From Gammaproteobacteria bacterium (GTDB lineage: Bacteria; Pseudomonadota; Gammaproteobacteria; Xanthomonadales; Wenzhouxiangellaceae): 64,000 nt of DNA. The position numbers and the translations under genes are program-made. The stretch is from positions 1 to 64,000 of the forward strand of contig JAJFKY010000001.1 of assembly GCA_021772975.1 (NCBI GenBank). Direction: 5' to 3'. Positions 29,511 through 39,648 of this stretch are shown one piece after another (the first letter of the stretch is position 1; every line of letters starts with the position of its first letter). A model generated the notes under the pieces. The model saw only the letters and a list, made by a program, of their open reading frames with translations. It did not search any database and was not told where the DNA came from.

Positions 29511-29885
29511 ATGACCATGATTAGAACAAATATCGCTCTATTATTACTGTTACTACTGACCGTGACCGCCTGTGCAACCCGCAACACCATTGAGCCCGCC
29601 AGCGAACAGCTGGGCGCAGCCAAAGCAGCCCTTCAGCAGGCCAGGGTCAGTGACGCTGAAAGCCTGGTCCCGGCCCTTTTTCAGCGTGCCGAAGACAAGA
29701 TTGCTTCCGCTGAGAATGCCATCAGTGACCGCGAAGCAACCCGCGCTGAAACCCTGGCACACGAAGCCGAACTGGATGCCCGTCTGGCCCGTCTGCAGGC
29801 TGACCGCATTACTCAGCAAAGACTGGTTGATGAAATCCAGGCAGGGATCAATGCGCTGCAGCAGGAAATTAACGCTGCGCGCTGA
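29511..29885 (+). CDS. DUF4398-like lipoprotein
   Basis: Lipobox LTVTAC; SEQLGAAKAALQQARVSDAESLVPALFQRAEDKIASAENAI. Confidence 0.75.
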   Translation: MTMIRTNIALLLLLLLTVTACATRNTIEPASEQLGAAKAALQQARVSDAESLVPALFQRAEDKIASAENAISDREATRAETLAHEAELDARLARLQADRITQQRLVDEIQAGINALQQEINAAR

Positions 29886-29975
29886 ACTGCATCGTTGGCT
29901 GTAAGCCATTGCATATAAATTTGGACCGGTATCCGGTCACCATTGATTAATCGAACATCATCAGGAGCCACGATC

Positions 29976-31025
29976 ATGTTACGTAATACCATTATTGCGC
30001 TATTCACCACAGCCCTGTTGCTGGGTTGCGCCACCACCCCCCGCGAAACCAATTCAGAACTGGTCGCGGCACAGCAACGTTTGCTGGCATTGGAAAACGA
30101 CACCACCACCCAACGCTATGCAGGCACTCAACTGGATATCGCCGCCAACGCGGTCGGCCAGGCCACTTCTACCTGGCGCGAATCAGGCGTCAGCAGCCAG
30201 TTCCGGCATCATCTCTATGTAGCCCAGCGCCAGCTGGATATCGCCGAAGCCCAGACCAGTGTTAAAGCCCTGCAGGCCAGCAGTACCGAGCTGGCGGAGC
30301 AACGTGAACAGCTGCAATTACAGGCACGCGCCGTGCGGGCGGAACTGGCGGAAGCAAGATCAGCGGCACAGGCTGCCAGCGCGGCACAACAAGCGGCACT
30401 GTCCGCGGCCGAAGCCGCCGAAGCCCGCCAGGAACGCCTGGCCGCCGAACAGCGGCGCGAGTTGGCGGAACAGCAGCAGCTGGCTGCCGAGCGTCAGCGT
30501 ATTGAGGCGGAACAGCAGCGTCTTGCAGCGGAACAGCAGCGCGCTCAGGCGGAAGCCCGGGCGGAAGCAGCAGCGGCTGAAGCCCAGCAGGCTCAACGCG
30601 AATTGGCTGAACTGCGCCGTCAGGTTGAAGAGCTGCAGGCCAAGGAAACTGAACGCGGCCTGCAGTTAACACTGCAGGATGTATTGTTTGATTTTAATGC
30701 CGCGGACCTGAAATCAGGCGCGGAACGGCAAATGGCCAAACTGGCTGATTTCTTAAGTGCCTATCCCAACCGTCAGGTCAGTATCGAAGGCTTTACCGAC
30801 AGCGTGGGTTCAGACACCTACAACCAGAATTTGTCTGAACAGCGGGCTGGCTCGGTACGCGACGCATTGATTACCAATGGTGTCGCCGCTGACAGGATCA
30901 TGACGCGTGGTTACGGCGAGGAATTCCCGTTAGCCAGCAATAACACTGAGACCGGCAGAGCGCAGAACCGCCGGGTGGAAATTATTATTTCCTACGATGA
31001 TCAACCGGTACCGGAACGTAGTTGA
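29976..31025 (+). CDS. OmpA-family lipoprotein with DUF4398-like N-terminus and long coiled coil
   Basis: Lipobox LLLGC; Ala/Glu/Gln-rich coiled coil; OmpA C-domain (VSIEGFTDSVGSDTYNQNLSEQRAGSVRDALI, NRRVEI). Confidence 0.88.
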   Translation: MLRNTIIALFTTALLLGCATTPRETNSELVAAQQRLLALENDTTTQRYAGTQLDIAANAVGQATSTWRESGVSSQFRHHLYVAQRQLDIAEAQTSVKALQASSTELAEQREQLQLQARAVRAELAEARSAAQAASAAQQAALSAAEAAEARQERLAAEQRRELAEQQQLAAERQRIEAEQQRLAAEQQRAQAEARAEAAAAEAQQAQRELAELRRQVEELQAKETERGLQLTLQDVLFDFNAADLKSGAERQMAKLADFLSAYPNRQVSIEGFTDSVGSDTYNQNLSEQRAGSVRDALITNGVAADRIMTRGYGEEFPLASNNTETGRAQNRRVEIIISYDDQPVPERS

Positions 31026-31133
31026 TATTGGCTTGTTGAGATACCAGTGCCTGCCCGGCAGGCACCCGGAACCTGATATGTCAGCAGGCGTGTCAGGGAA
31101 GCATAAACCTAACCATATAAACGGGAGTATTGT

Positions 31134-31436
31134 ATGTCTACTATTTTGAAAACCATCGGCATTATCGTACTAGCAACCTTGCTGGCCGCCTGTGAAGACA
31201 ATGGCTCTGTCGAACAGGCCGGCGAAAATATTGACAATGCATTGGAACGTGCCGGCGAATCCCTGGAAGAAGCGGGTGAAAATACGCTGGAAGCACTGGA
31301 AGATGCCGGTGAGGCCACCGCCGATGCTCTGGAAGACGCTGGTGAGTCAATCCAGCGCGGCTTTGAGCAGGCCGGTGAAAAACTTGAAGAAGCCGCCGAA
31401 GATGCGGACGATAACGATGATGCCAGTCATCAGTAA
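31134..31436 (+). CDS. Acidic repeat lipoprotein
   Basis: Lipobox LLAAC followed by AGE-containing 11-residue repeats; similar to the 27634 lipoprotein. Confidence 0.75.
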   Translation: MSTILKTIGIIVLATLLAACEDNGSVEQAGENIDNALERAGESLEEAGENTLEALEDAGEATADALEDAGESIQRGFEQAGEKLEEAAEDADDNDDASHQ

Positions 31437-31468
31437 TTTTGAGCATAACTGAGAGTAAGGAGAATATT

Positions 31469-31666
31469 GTGGATAATGATCGTATTCAAGGAAAATGGAA
31501 GCAGCTCAAGGGCCGGATCAAAGAGCACTGGGGCGCATTGACCGATGATGACCTGCAGGAAGCAGAAGGCCATAGTGATTATCTGATCGGTAAAGTTCAG
31601 GAAAAATACGGCATCAGCAAAGACGAAGCACGCGAGCAGGTGCGTAAATTCGAGCAAAGCCTCTAG
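31469..31666 (+). CDS. CsbD-family stress protein
   Basis: NDRIQGKWKQLKGRIKEHWGALTDDDL; GTG start at 31469 with AAGGAG upstream. Confidence 0.9.
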   Translation: MDNDRIQGKWKQLKGRIKEHWGALTDDDLQEAEGHSDYLIGKVQEKYGISKDEAREQVRKFEQSL

Positions 31667-31799
31667 GCAAGCACCCTGAGAGGCCACCTGACAGGCGACC
31701 AGCAGTCAGGTTGTTGCATTATCGGCGCCGGCCGCCTTGCGGCTGGCGTCAGTTACCCAGGTTGATCTGATCCGGATTCATCACCGCCACCCCGATAGC

Positions 31800-32618
31800 T
31801 TAGCCGGTCTGCCCTTTTACCTGAATAAGATCAAATTTTTCTCCGATTCGCAGGGCAGTTAACTTACCCCCCCATACACAACCGCTGTCCAGACACACCG
31901 CCTGGTGACCAAAATACAGCCCGAGGGTAGACCAGTGCCCGAAAATGATGGTGTAGTCGCTGCTGCGCCGAAGCTGTGTAAACCAGGGTTGATAGCCTTT
32001 TTTCTGGGTGCCCGGCGGCCCGTTATCCGTTAACGACATCAACCCATCCGGAGCGCAATAGCGCATCCGGGTCAGCGTGTTGGTGATTACCCGCAACTCA
32101 TCTTCAGCATTCAGACCCGGCTGCCACACCGCCGGACGATCACCATACATCGCGGTGTAGAATCGCCGCCGCTGTTTAGGCTTGCCGGCCAGTCGCTCAC
32201 TCACCTTGGCTGCCAGCCGCTGGGCTTTTTTGACTGTCCAGCCAGGGGCCAGTCCGGCATGCACCAGAATCAGACGACGCTCATCGTCGACCCTCAACAG
32301 CGGTTGTTGACGTAACCAGTCTAATAATTCGTCACCATCCGAGGCGCGAAAAATCCGGGTAAATTCCGGGTTCCGATGCCGTCCGGTCTTGACCTCAGCA
32401 GCGGCCAGCAGATGTAGATCATGATTACCCAGCACACAGCTTACTGAATCCCGGATGGTATGAATCTGGCGTAAAACCTCCAGCGATTTGCCGCCCCGAT
32501 TGACCAGATCACCCACCAGCCATAAGCGGTCAACGGCAGGATCAAATTTAAGCTTATCCAGCAGTTTACAGAATGCGGTATAGCACCCCTGGATATCGCC
32601 GATGGCATAAATACTCAT
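31800..32618 (-). CDS. apaH: Bis(5'-nucleosyl)-tetraphosphatase, symmetrical
   Basis: YAIGDIQGCYTAFCKLLDKL, WLVGDLVNRGG, VLGNHDLHLLA. Confidence 0.95.
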   Translation of the reverse strand: MSIYAIGDIQGCYTAFCKLLDKLKFDPAVDRLWLVGDLVNRGGKSLEVLRQIHTIRDSVSCVLGNHDLHLLAAAEVKTGRHRNPEFTRIFRASDGDELLDWLRQQPLLRVDDERRLILVHAGLAPGWTVKKAQRLAAKVSERLAGKPKQRRRFYTAMYGDRPAVWQPGLNAEDELRVITNTLTRMRYCAPDGLMSLTDNGPPGTQKKGYQPWFTQLRRSSDYTIIFGHWSTLGLYFGHQAVCLDSGCVWGGKLTALRIGEKFDLIQVKGQTG

Positions 32619-32769
32619 AGCAGGATTGCTTGGCTTAAGCGTTTAACAGCATAGATACGGTCAGCCTGAAACCAGTATCAGACCGGTCGTTCAGCCTGGT
32701 TCGGGCAGCTCGGCGCTTATCGGTATGCCAGTCCTTATCAGCATTATCAGCTGTCTAGGATACTGTTTT

Positions 32770-33573
32770 TCAGCTACCTGCGCAGCCCTCGCGCTGGATT
32801 TGAAGCAAACGTTTGAAATCGCTGACACTCAGCGTTTGCGCACGCCGTCCGGGATCAATATCCGCGCGTTCAATGAGCTCACGATCAAGTACGCCCTTGA
32901 AGTTATTCGCTAGAGTTTTGCGGCGTTGCGCGAAGGCGGTTTTAACCAGCTCAGAGAAGCTCCGGCGCCACCCAGGTCCCGGCAATGGGTTGTCTGAGGG
33001 GCGTAGACGCACGATGCTGGAGGTTACTTTAGGGGCCGGGTAAAAAGCCTCCGGCGGTACGTCAAAAACAATCTCTGCATCCACATACAAACCGGTCATA
33101 ACTGTTAAACGGCTGTATTCAGAACTGCCGACAGCCGCGGTCATCCGCACGGCCACTTCCTTCTGCAACATGATATGGGCGTCCTGCCAGGCGCCGATAT
33201 GATCAAAAAAGTGAAACAGCAAAGGAGTCGAAATGTTGTAAGGCAGGTTGCCCAATAAACGATATGGCTGCGCCGTCAAAGCGGATAAATCAGCTTGCAG
33301 GGCATCCTGTTCGATCACTTCCAGCTGATCGCCGGCATACTGCCGGCGCAATCTGGCGGCCAGGTCACGATCCAGCTCGATCACGATCAGACGCTGACAC
33401 TGAAGCAGCAGATGTCTGGTCAGCGCGCCCTCACCTGGCCCGATTTCCACCACCGTATCGTCAGGCTGAATACCAGCCGATGATATGATCTGCTGGATAA
33501 TCCGTTGATCACGTAAAAAGTTCTGCCCAAAACGGCGGCGCGGTTGGTGCCGGGTGGCGGTTCCGTCAGACAT
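32770..33573 (-). CDS. rsmA: 16S rRNA dimethyladenosine transferase
   Basis: RRRFGQNFLRDQRIIQQII, VEIGPGEGALT, LLGNLPYNISTPLLFH, QRRKTLANNFKG. Confidence 0.95.
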   Translation of the reverse strand: MSDGTATRHQPRRRFGQNFLRDQRIIQQIISSAGIQPDDTVVEIGPGEGALTRHLLLQCQRLIVIELDRDLAARLRRQYAGDQLEVIEQDALQADLSALTAQPYRLLGNLPYNISTPLLFHFFDHIGAWQDAHIMLQKEVAVRMTAAVGSSEYSRLTVMTGLYVDAEIVFDVPPEAFYPAPKVTSSIVRLRPSDNPLPGPGWRRSFSELVKTAFAQRRKTLANNFKGVLDRELIERADIDPGRRAQTLSVSDFKRLLQIQREGCAGS

Positions 33574-33597
33574 ACTGACCACCCCGAGCAGTTTTGC

Positions 33598-34623
33598 TCA
33601 TTGGATATCGGCCGACCGGCACATCGCCAGTGCCTGATGACAGGCAAATACCAGACTGTCCGCGCTGGCCCGATGCTGTGGATCGGTATCCGCGGGCAAA
33701 GCGGCCAGATCCAAAGCCGTGCCGTGATCCACTGAAGTTCGAATCACCGGCAAACCCAGCGTGATATTGGCAATATGTCCAAAACTGCGGGCTTTAATGG
33801 GCGTCAGACCCTGATCGTGATACATCGCCAATACCACGTCACAACCAGCCAGTTGGCGGTCGGAAAACGCGGTATCGGCGGGCACCGGGCCGCTCACAGC
33901 GACTCCCTGCTGCACCAGTTCTGACAGCAATGGCGCAATAATCACCTGCTCCTCTTGGCCGAGATGGCCCTGCTCACCGGCATGCGGATTCAGACCCAGC
34001 ACCAGGATACGCGGCTGCTCCAGACCAAAGCGCTGCTGCAGGTCATGCTGCAATATCCGGATGCAACATTGCAGGCGTTCCCGGGTAATCGCCGCGGGTA
34101 CCTGTTTAAGCGGCAGATGGGTGGTCACCAGCGCCACCCGCAGATCTTTGTCAGCCAGCATCATGACCACCTGCTCAACCCCCAGGCGGCGAGCCAGATA
34201 TTCAGTATGTCCGGTAAACGCAATACCGGCATCGTTGATGATGCCTTTATGCACCGGGCCCGTGATTAAAGCGGTGTGTGGCTGGCTGGCGCACCAGTCC
34301 ACCGCAACATCCAGACAACTGAGCACGTAGCGTGCGTTGTCGGTGTTAAGTTCTCCGGGGACCGGCGCAACCGCCAGGGGAACATGCTGGACAGCCAGGC
34401 GGCCCGGCTGATGTTCCTGCCGGGCTGCTGTTTGCGTATCAGCCGGGTACAACTCAACCGGAATGCTCAAGCGCTGCGCAACCTGTCGCAGCCAGTCGTA
34501 ATCAGCCACCGCGGTCAACTGTGCCGCCCAGGACTGAGTGGCCAGCCGCAGTACCAGTTCGGGACCGATTCCGGCCGGTTCACCGGGGGTCAGCAGCAAA
34601 TGCGGCAGCTTGGAATCTAGCAT
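33598..34623 (-). CDS. pdxA: 4-hydroxythreonine-4-phosphate dehydrogenase
   Basis: LTPGEPAGIGPELVLRL, GHTEYLA, GLNPHAGEQGHLGQEE, MYHDQGLTPIKARSFG, TSVDHGTALDLA. Confidence 0.95.
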   Translation of the reverse strand: MLDSKLPHLLLTPGEPAGIGPELVLRLATQSWAAQLTAVADYDWLRQVAQRLSIPVELYPADTQTAARQEHQPGRLAVQHVPLAVAPVPGELNTDNARYVLSCLDVAVDWCASQPHTALITGPVHKGIINDAGIAFTGHTEYLARRLGVEQVVMMLADKDLRVALVTTHLPLKQVPAAITRERLQCCIRILQHDLQQRFGLEQPRILVLGLNPHAGEQGHLGQEEQVIIAPLLSELVQQGVAVSGPVPADTAFSDRQLAGCDVVLAMYHDQGLTPIKARSFGHIANITLGLPVIRTSVDHGTALDLAALPADTDPQHRASADSLVFACHQALAMCRSADIQ

Positions 34624-34671
34624 GCCGCCACTGTCTGATTGATTAAATGCAGATAGCGCCCTGGCGTCCGC

Positions 34672-36105
34672 CTAGAGACGGATATCAACGTAGGATTCGT
34701 CACGCAGGCGGCGCAAAAAGCGATCATATTCTTCCTCGGCTTTTTGGGTTCTGATGGTTTCCCGCGCGCGCGCGCGCAGGGCCAGGTCAGTCACATCCGA
34801 TTCGCGCTCACCATCTACTTTGACCAGATGCCAGCCGGACTCATCCTGGAATGGCTCACTGATTTGACCTTGTTCCAGACTGTCAACAATCTGTTGAAAG
34901 CGCGGGCCATACTGGGCAGGCTGGATCCAGCCCATGTTACCACCCAGATTAGCAGTCAGTTTGTCATCGGAATTACGACGCGCCATTTCCTCAAAATCAC
35001 CACCGTTATCCAGTTCGGATTTCATTTCCATGATGTGCTTACGGGCTTCATCACTGCTCATCAGTTCATTGATGGCCACCATCATATGCCGGACTTTGAC
35101 TTCTTCAACCACCACGCTGGATTCATCGCGCCGGTCATTCAGGTACAGGATGTGATAACCCACCGGACTGCGGATCGGTTCACTGAACTGACCGGCTTGC
35201 AGATCCTCAATGGTGGTGGCGAATACCTTCGGCATGGTATTCAAATCACGCCAGCCAATGACGCCTCCGTCCAAAGCATCCTGCGCATCCGAAAAACTGA
35301 TGGCCGCGGCGGTAAACTCCAGGCCGTTCTGCAAACGTTCATACACATCGCGAACTTCCTGCTGAGCGCTCTGAACTTCCGCCGGAGTGGCGCCATCGGT
35401 CACTCCGATCAGGATATGCGACAGATTATATTGCGCACCGCCGAAGCGGTCCGAAGCCAGCAAAATCTCAATTTCCGTATCGGTAATTTCAGGGATCGAA
35501 TCGCTGACCCGCTCACGCATGCGGTTGATCAGCAGCTCATCACGCAATTCATCACGGAAGTCGGAAAAGTTAAAGCCATCATTTTCCAACGTCTGGCGCA
35601 ACTGCAGAATACTGATATTGTTCTGCTGGGCCACCGCGCCCAGCGCCTGATCGACGTCGGTGTCACTCACCCGGATACCGGTGCCCAGCGCACGCTGAAC
35701 CTGCAGTTTGTTCATCACCATGCGCTCCAGCACCTGCTCGCGCAACAGCGCCTCCGGAGGCATCGAACCGCCCCGGGCCTGGACCTGATCACGCACGCCC
35801 TGCATGCTCAGTTCCAGCTCACTTTCCAGAATAACGTCTTCCTCGGCAACCGCCACAATACGGTCAATACTGCTGGCGTCAACCGGCAGAATAGCGCGTT
35901 GCTGATTGCTGTCCGGCTCCGTGGTTTGCGCGTCGGCGGGCGGAGCATCAGCTTCCGCTGGACTGACTGGAGCGGGTTCACTGGCGGCGGGCGGATTAAC
36001 CGGAGCATCCTCGCGGGCGCGGATAAAATCACTTTGCGCCAGCGCGGTTAAAGACACCATCAACGTCGACAATATCAAAACCAAACCTACTAAACATCTG
36101 TTCAT
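34672..36105 (-). CDS. surA: Periplasmic chaperone / peptidyl-prolyl isomerase SurA
   Basis: Signal peptide; two parvulin domains (YNLSHILIGV, VRHMMVAI); between pdxA and lptD; start set to ATG at 36105. Confidence 0.93.
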   Translation of the reverse strand: MNRCLVGLVLILSTLMVSLTALAQSDFIRAREDAPVNPPAASEPAPVSPAEADAPPADAQTTEPDSNQQRAILPVDASSIDRIVAVAEEDVILESELELSMQGVRDQVQARGGSMPPEALLREQVLERMVMNKLQVQRALGTGIRVSDTDVDQALGAVAQQNNISILQLRQTLENDGFNFSDFRDELRDELLINRMRERVSDSIPEITDTEIEILLASDRFGGAQYNLSHILIGVTDGATPAEVQSAQQEVRDVYERLQNGLEFTAAAISFSDAQDALDGGVIGWRDLNTMPKVFATTIEDLQAGQFSEPIRSPVGYHILYLNDRRDESSVVVEEVKVRHMMVAINELMSSDEARKHIMEMKSELDNGGDFEEMARRNSDDKLTANLGGNMGWIQPAQYGPRFQQIVDSLEQGQISEPFQDESGWHLVKVDGERESDVTDLALRARARETIRTQKAEEEYDRFLRRLRDESYVDIRL

Positions 36106-36181
36106 TACCAAACTCCAAAAAACGCTTGTTACAGTATAAAATCGCTCTTGTATGGCTGCAGTTAAACAGCCCTGTCCGTAG

Positions 36182-38419
36182 CTAGAAATTACGTTGATTA
36201 ATTCCAAATAAATCGTATGGCTGCCGGCCCAGGCTACCCAGACCTTTCAAGTGCAGTTCCACAAACACCCCCACCTGATCACTGCCATCACGAGCATTGA
36301 CAAATTCGCGGCCAATGAGTTGCAAAGCCCAGCAGCAGCTCTCGTATTCAAAACCCAGTACCGCTTCCAGCGTGGTGTTATCGCGGAAGGAATAGTTCCA
36401 GCGGCCAAGCAGATTCCAGGAATCGGAAATCGGATAACGCACCCGTACGTCGAACTGGTCGACCTGCCGGGTGCGGAAACGATAGCCGGTCTGGACCCGC
36501 AAACCACTCTCGCCGATATAGCTCAAACCCAGCAAGCCGACGTCAATCTCGGTGTCTTCCGGGTCATATTGAATTCCGGCGGTAACCGCCCAGTTGGAAA
36601 ACGGCCGGTAATTGACTTCCGCCAGCACCGCCGAGCTCTCAAAACTGGTGGCCGCCACGCCGGGTAACTGTACCTGCTGATCTTCAAAAAACAGAATCTG
36701 CCCGAGGGTGACATCCAGATACTGACGACCGGTATTGCCATCGATCAAACGCGAAGTTACCGCCCAGGACAGCTGGTTGGTATCGGACTGCCGATCAGCA
36801 CCGGTAAAACGATTGGTGTTAAACAGCTGACTGACACCGAAGGTGAGTTCGGCGGTATCAAAATCCGGCAGATCGTTCTGCTCCTCAAACGGTACGTAGG
36901 CGTAAAACAGCCGCGGTTCCAGCGTGATCCGGTCACCACTGTCCAAATCGCGCTCAAAAATCAGCCCCCCGTCGATGCTTAAAATTGGTACTGCCCGGGA
37001 CGGGCTGCTATCCAGCAACGGCACGGTCGATTCATCCAGATCACTCAGGGTGTAGGCGGTATAGCGGAAGCCTGCGCGCGGCTCGATAAACCAGCCGGGA
37101 CGCTCGTAGCGCCATTCGACCGTCGGATAGATATCCAGCCGTCCACCCACCGGTCCGACATCGCGTTCGAAGTAAACCGCTTCACTGTCCAGTACAAAAT
37201 CCAGATTACCGACGATGTTGTAACGCCAGTCGGCGGTCAACCGGGGTAAGCGTGAATAAGGTTCGGCGGTATCGGGAATACTGCTGTCCAGTTCCTGGAA
37301 ATCATCAAACACCAGCGCGGTATTCCAGCCACGGCCGCTGGCATACAAACCAAAGTCACTGCGCAAAAACGAAATGGTCGTTTCGTTGATATCCGCGCCA
37401 AAGTTCAAAAAGTAATCTTCGTCACTGACTCGATGCACATTCAAACGTGACACAATGCCGCGCCCCAACCGATAGTTAGCCTGAGTGCGGTAACGATAGC
37501 GGTCCCGGCCGGCAAACTCGTCATCCCCGGGCAGATAGTCACCGTCCAGCACGCCATTGGCGCGGGAAGTCAAAAACCGATACTCCGCCCCCAGCGCCGC
37601 ACCGCGGCCGGAAATAAAACGGGGGATAATCGTAGCGTCCATATTGGGTGCAATATTCCAGTAATACGGCCATGCAAACGCCACCCCGTTATCCGATGTG
37701 GTGCTGAAACTGGGATACAGAAAACCGGATTTGCGCCGGTCATCCAGGGGAAAACTGATCCACGGCAGAAACATCAGCGGCACACCCTGAAAACGCAGGG
37801 TGGCATTACGCGCGGTGCCCACGCCGGCTTCACGATCCAGCTTGACCCGCGCGGCGGATAACTCCCAGGCAGGCTCGTCACCCGGGCAGGTGGTAAAATC
37901 AATACTGGTCAGGCGGGCAATCCCCCCCGATTCCAGCAACACGCTCTGCGCCCTGCCATTGGCGGTACTGCCAACCACTTCAAATTCGACTTCATTGAAA
38001 CTGGCGCTGCCGTCGGCGATAACGTAGGCGGCATTCTGCGCGCGCACCACGTAATCCTGATCGCGGTAGCTCAACGCTTCGGGCAGGACCACCTCGCCGA
38101 TACTGCGGTCATACAGCAGCCGGCCCGTCTCGACCTGCTGATCAGCACGCTCCAGCAATACGCTGCCGATAAACTCCGACTGTCCGAAACGCTCCAGATC
38201 AATTTCATCGGCATTCACGTAGACCGGCTGACCAACGCGGTTGGGTGTGGGGCCGCTGCGATTCATGCGTACATCATCGGTGCAGGTGGCGGCCACCGCG
38301 GTGCTGTCACTATCGCCCTGGTTGATACCACTGAATTGTGCCGCAGCGCCGGTCGCGATCACACACAGGATCAACAGACTCGCTCGGAGGGTATGGCTGA
38401 CAGGCAACAGGAAATCCAA
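36182..38419 (-). CDS. lptD: LPS-assembly protein LptD
   Basis: OstA-like N-domain, FLPWISFPLDDRRKSGFLYPSF motif, beta-barrel C-terminus; next to surA. Confidence 0.94.
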   Translation of the reverse strand: MDFLLPVSHTLRASLLILCVIATGAAAQFSGINQGDSDSTAVAATCTDDVRMNRSGPTPNRVGQPVYVNADEIDLERFGQSEFIGSVLLERADQQVETGRLLYDRSIGEVVLPEALSYRDQDYVVRAQNAAYVIADGSASFNEVEFEVVGSTANGRAQSVLLESGGIARLTSIDFTTCPGDEPAWELSAARVKLDREAGVGTARNATLRFQGVPLMFLPWISFPLDDRRKSGFLYPSFSTTSDNGVAFAWPYYWNIAPNMDATIIPRFISGRGAALGAEYRFLTSRANGVLDGDYLPGDDEFAGRDRYRYRTQANYRLGRGIVSRLNVHRVSDEDYFLNFGADINETTISFLRSDFGLYASGRGWNTALVFDDFQELDSSIPDTAEPYSRLPRLTADWRYNIVGNLDFVLDSEAVYFERDVGPVGGRLDIYPTVEWRYERPGWFIEPRAGFRYTAYTLSDLDESTVPLLDSSPSRAVPILSIDGGLIFERDLDSGDRITLEPRLFYAYVPFEEQNDLPDFDTAELTFGVSQLFNTNRFTGADRQSDTNQLSWAVTSRLIDGNTGRQYLDVTLGQILFFEDQQVQLPGVAATSFESSAVLAEVNYRPFSNWAVTAGIQYDPEDTEIDVGLLGLSYIGESGLRVQTGYRFRTRQVDQFDVRVRYPISDSWNLLGRWNYSFRDNTTLEAVLGFEYESCCWALQLIGREFVNARDGSDQVGVFVELHLKGLGSLGRQPYDLFGINQRNF

Positions 38420-38451
38420 CGAAAAAATAAGCTGCTATTGTAAGCCCAGTT

Positions 38452-39648
38452 TCATTGCGCTGCACACAGCACAGCCGGATTGGGGTAACCACCTTGCAGC
38501 CAGGCCTCGCGTTGTGCGGCGGGCCACTCGCCAATGCTGACGGCAGCCTGGTAAAAGGCAGCCAGGTCATAACGGTTGCAAATCAGCAGTTCAGTAAACG
38601 CCGCCACGCCCTGCTGATAAGTCGCCTGCAGTGCTAAATGGGCGTTGTTCAACGGCTGTGCAAACCATTCTCGCCAGGCCAGCAGGCCGCGCAGCAGGTC
38701 CGGATTCAACTCAGCGGCGCCGAGTTCATCCAGATAGGCCAGGCGCAGATCCATAAACACCTGCTGTTTGGCCTGCAGTGCCTGTTCCTGATCAGGGCTG
38801 GCGCGATCCGCCGCCTGGGCATAGATCCGCTGCAACTGACTGCGTGCGGATGTCAGCAGTTGATTAACCACGCTGTCCGCCTGCTGCCAGGCCTGCCAGC
38901 GCAGCAGCAGCGGATCAGGCGCCTGATCCGCTGGTGACCGATGCAGGCGTAGCCAGCGCGCCACGCCCTCGTTGGCAACGGTTTCCGCAAAGGCTTCGTT
39001 AAACCCGGTGGAACCGGCCACAAACAGTTGCTGATGGGCCAGTTCGTGAAAAATCAGACTGCCCAGCACCGGTTCCAGATAATCATCTGAATACGCCAGC
39101 ATGGTGTTGAGCACCGGATCATCAAACCAACCCAGGGTTGAATAAGCCGTTGCCGGACTGATCAGCACATCCAGTTCCCGGGCATGCAGCTGCCGTGCTT
39201 CACGCAGCGCTGAACTGCGCCGGTACCAGCCACGATAAGCCAGGCAGCCAGCCAGTGGATAACACCAGGTATGTGGTTGCAAAGACAGTGGCGGGGTTGC
39301 GATCACATTCCAGACCACCGCATCGCGCTGCAGATCGGCATAGCTGCGGTAACTGCCATTATCCGGCAAACCCAGCTCCGCACTGGCGAAATTCCGCAGC
39401 CGCAACGCCAGTTCCAGCTTAGCGCGCAAAGCCTCCGGCGTATCCGGGTCGCCGAGCAGTTCACTGATCGGCTCACGCTTTGACAATAAATCCAGATGCC
39501 CGCCCACCGCCTGAAACGTCCAGCGTACGCTCGTGCAACCGGCCAGAGCCGCTAACAGCACGGTAGCCATCAGCGCTGCGATGGCTAACAATAGCGTTCT
39601 TGGCGAAATTTTTTCGCGGCGTTTTTTATAAGCAGGTAAATGAAGCAT
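38452..39648 (-). CDS. Putative zinc aminopeptidase lipoprotein
   Basis: Lipobox LAALAGC; SLIFHELAHQQLFVAGSTGFNEAFAETVANEG (HExxH plus downstream E). Confidence 0.8.
   Translation of the reverse strand: MLHLPAYKKRREKISPRTLLLAIAALMATVLLAALAGCTSVRWTFQAVGGHLDLLSKREPISELLGDPDTPEALRAKLELALRLRNFASAELGLPDNGSYRSYADLQRDAVVWNVIATPPLSLQPHTWCYPLAGCLAYRGWYRRSSALREARQLHARELDVLISPATAYSTLGWFDDPVLNTMLAYSDDYLEPVLGSLIFHELAHQQLFVAGSTGFNEAFAETVANEGVARWLRLHRSPADQAPDPLLLRWQAWQQADSVVNQLLTSARSQLQRIYAQAADRASPDQEQALQAKQQVFMDLRLAYLDELGAAELNPDLLRGLLAWREWFAQPLNNAHLALQATYQQGVAAFTELLICNRYDLAAFYQAAVSIGEWPAAQREAWLQGGYPNPAVLCAAQ

Noticed and set aside
31047-31065. GTGCCTGC-ccg-GCAGGCAC hairpin after the OmpA gene
   Set aside because: Stable stem but no U-tract; plausibly a 3' stabiliser, not specific enough to claim.
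31750-31799. In-frame 16-codon tail after the apaH stop (AIGVAVMNPDQINLGN*)
   Set aside because: Could suggest stop read-through or a degraded extension, but too short and unsupported without alignment.
34744-36051. 435-aa plus-strand ORF
   Set aside because: Antisense to surA; no recognisable domain, composition typical of a shadow ORF.
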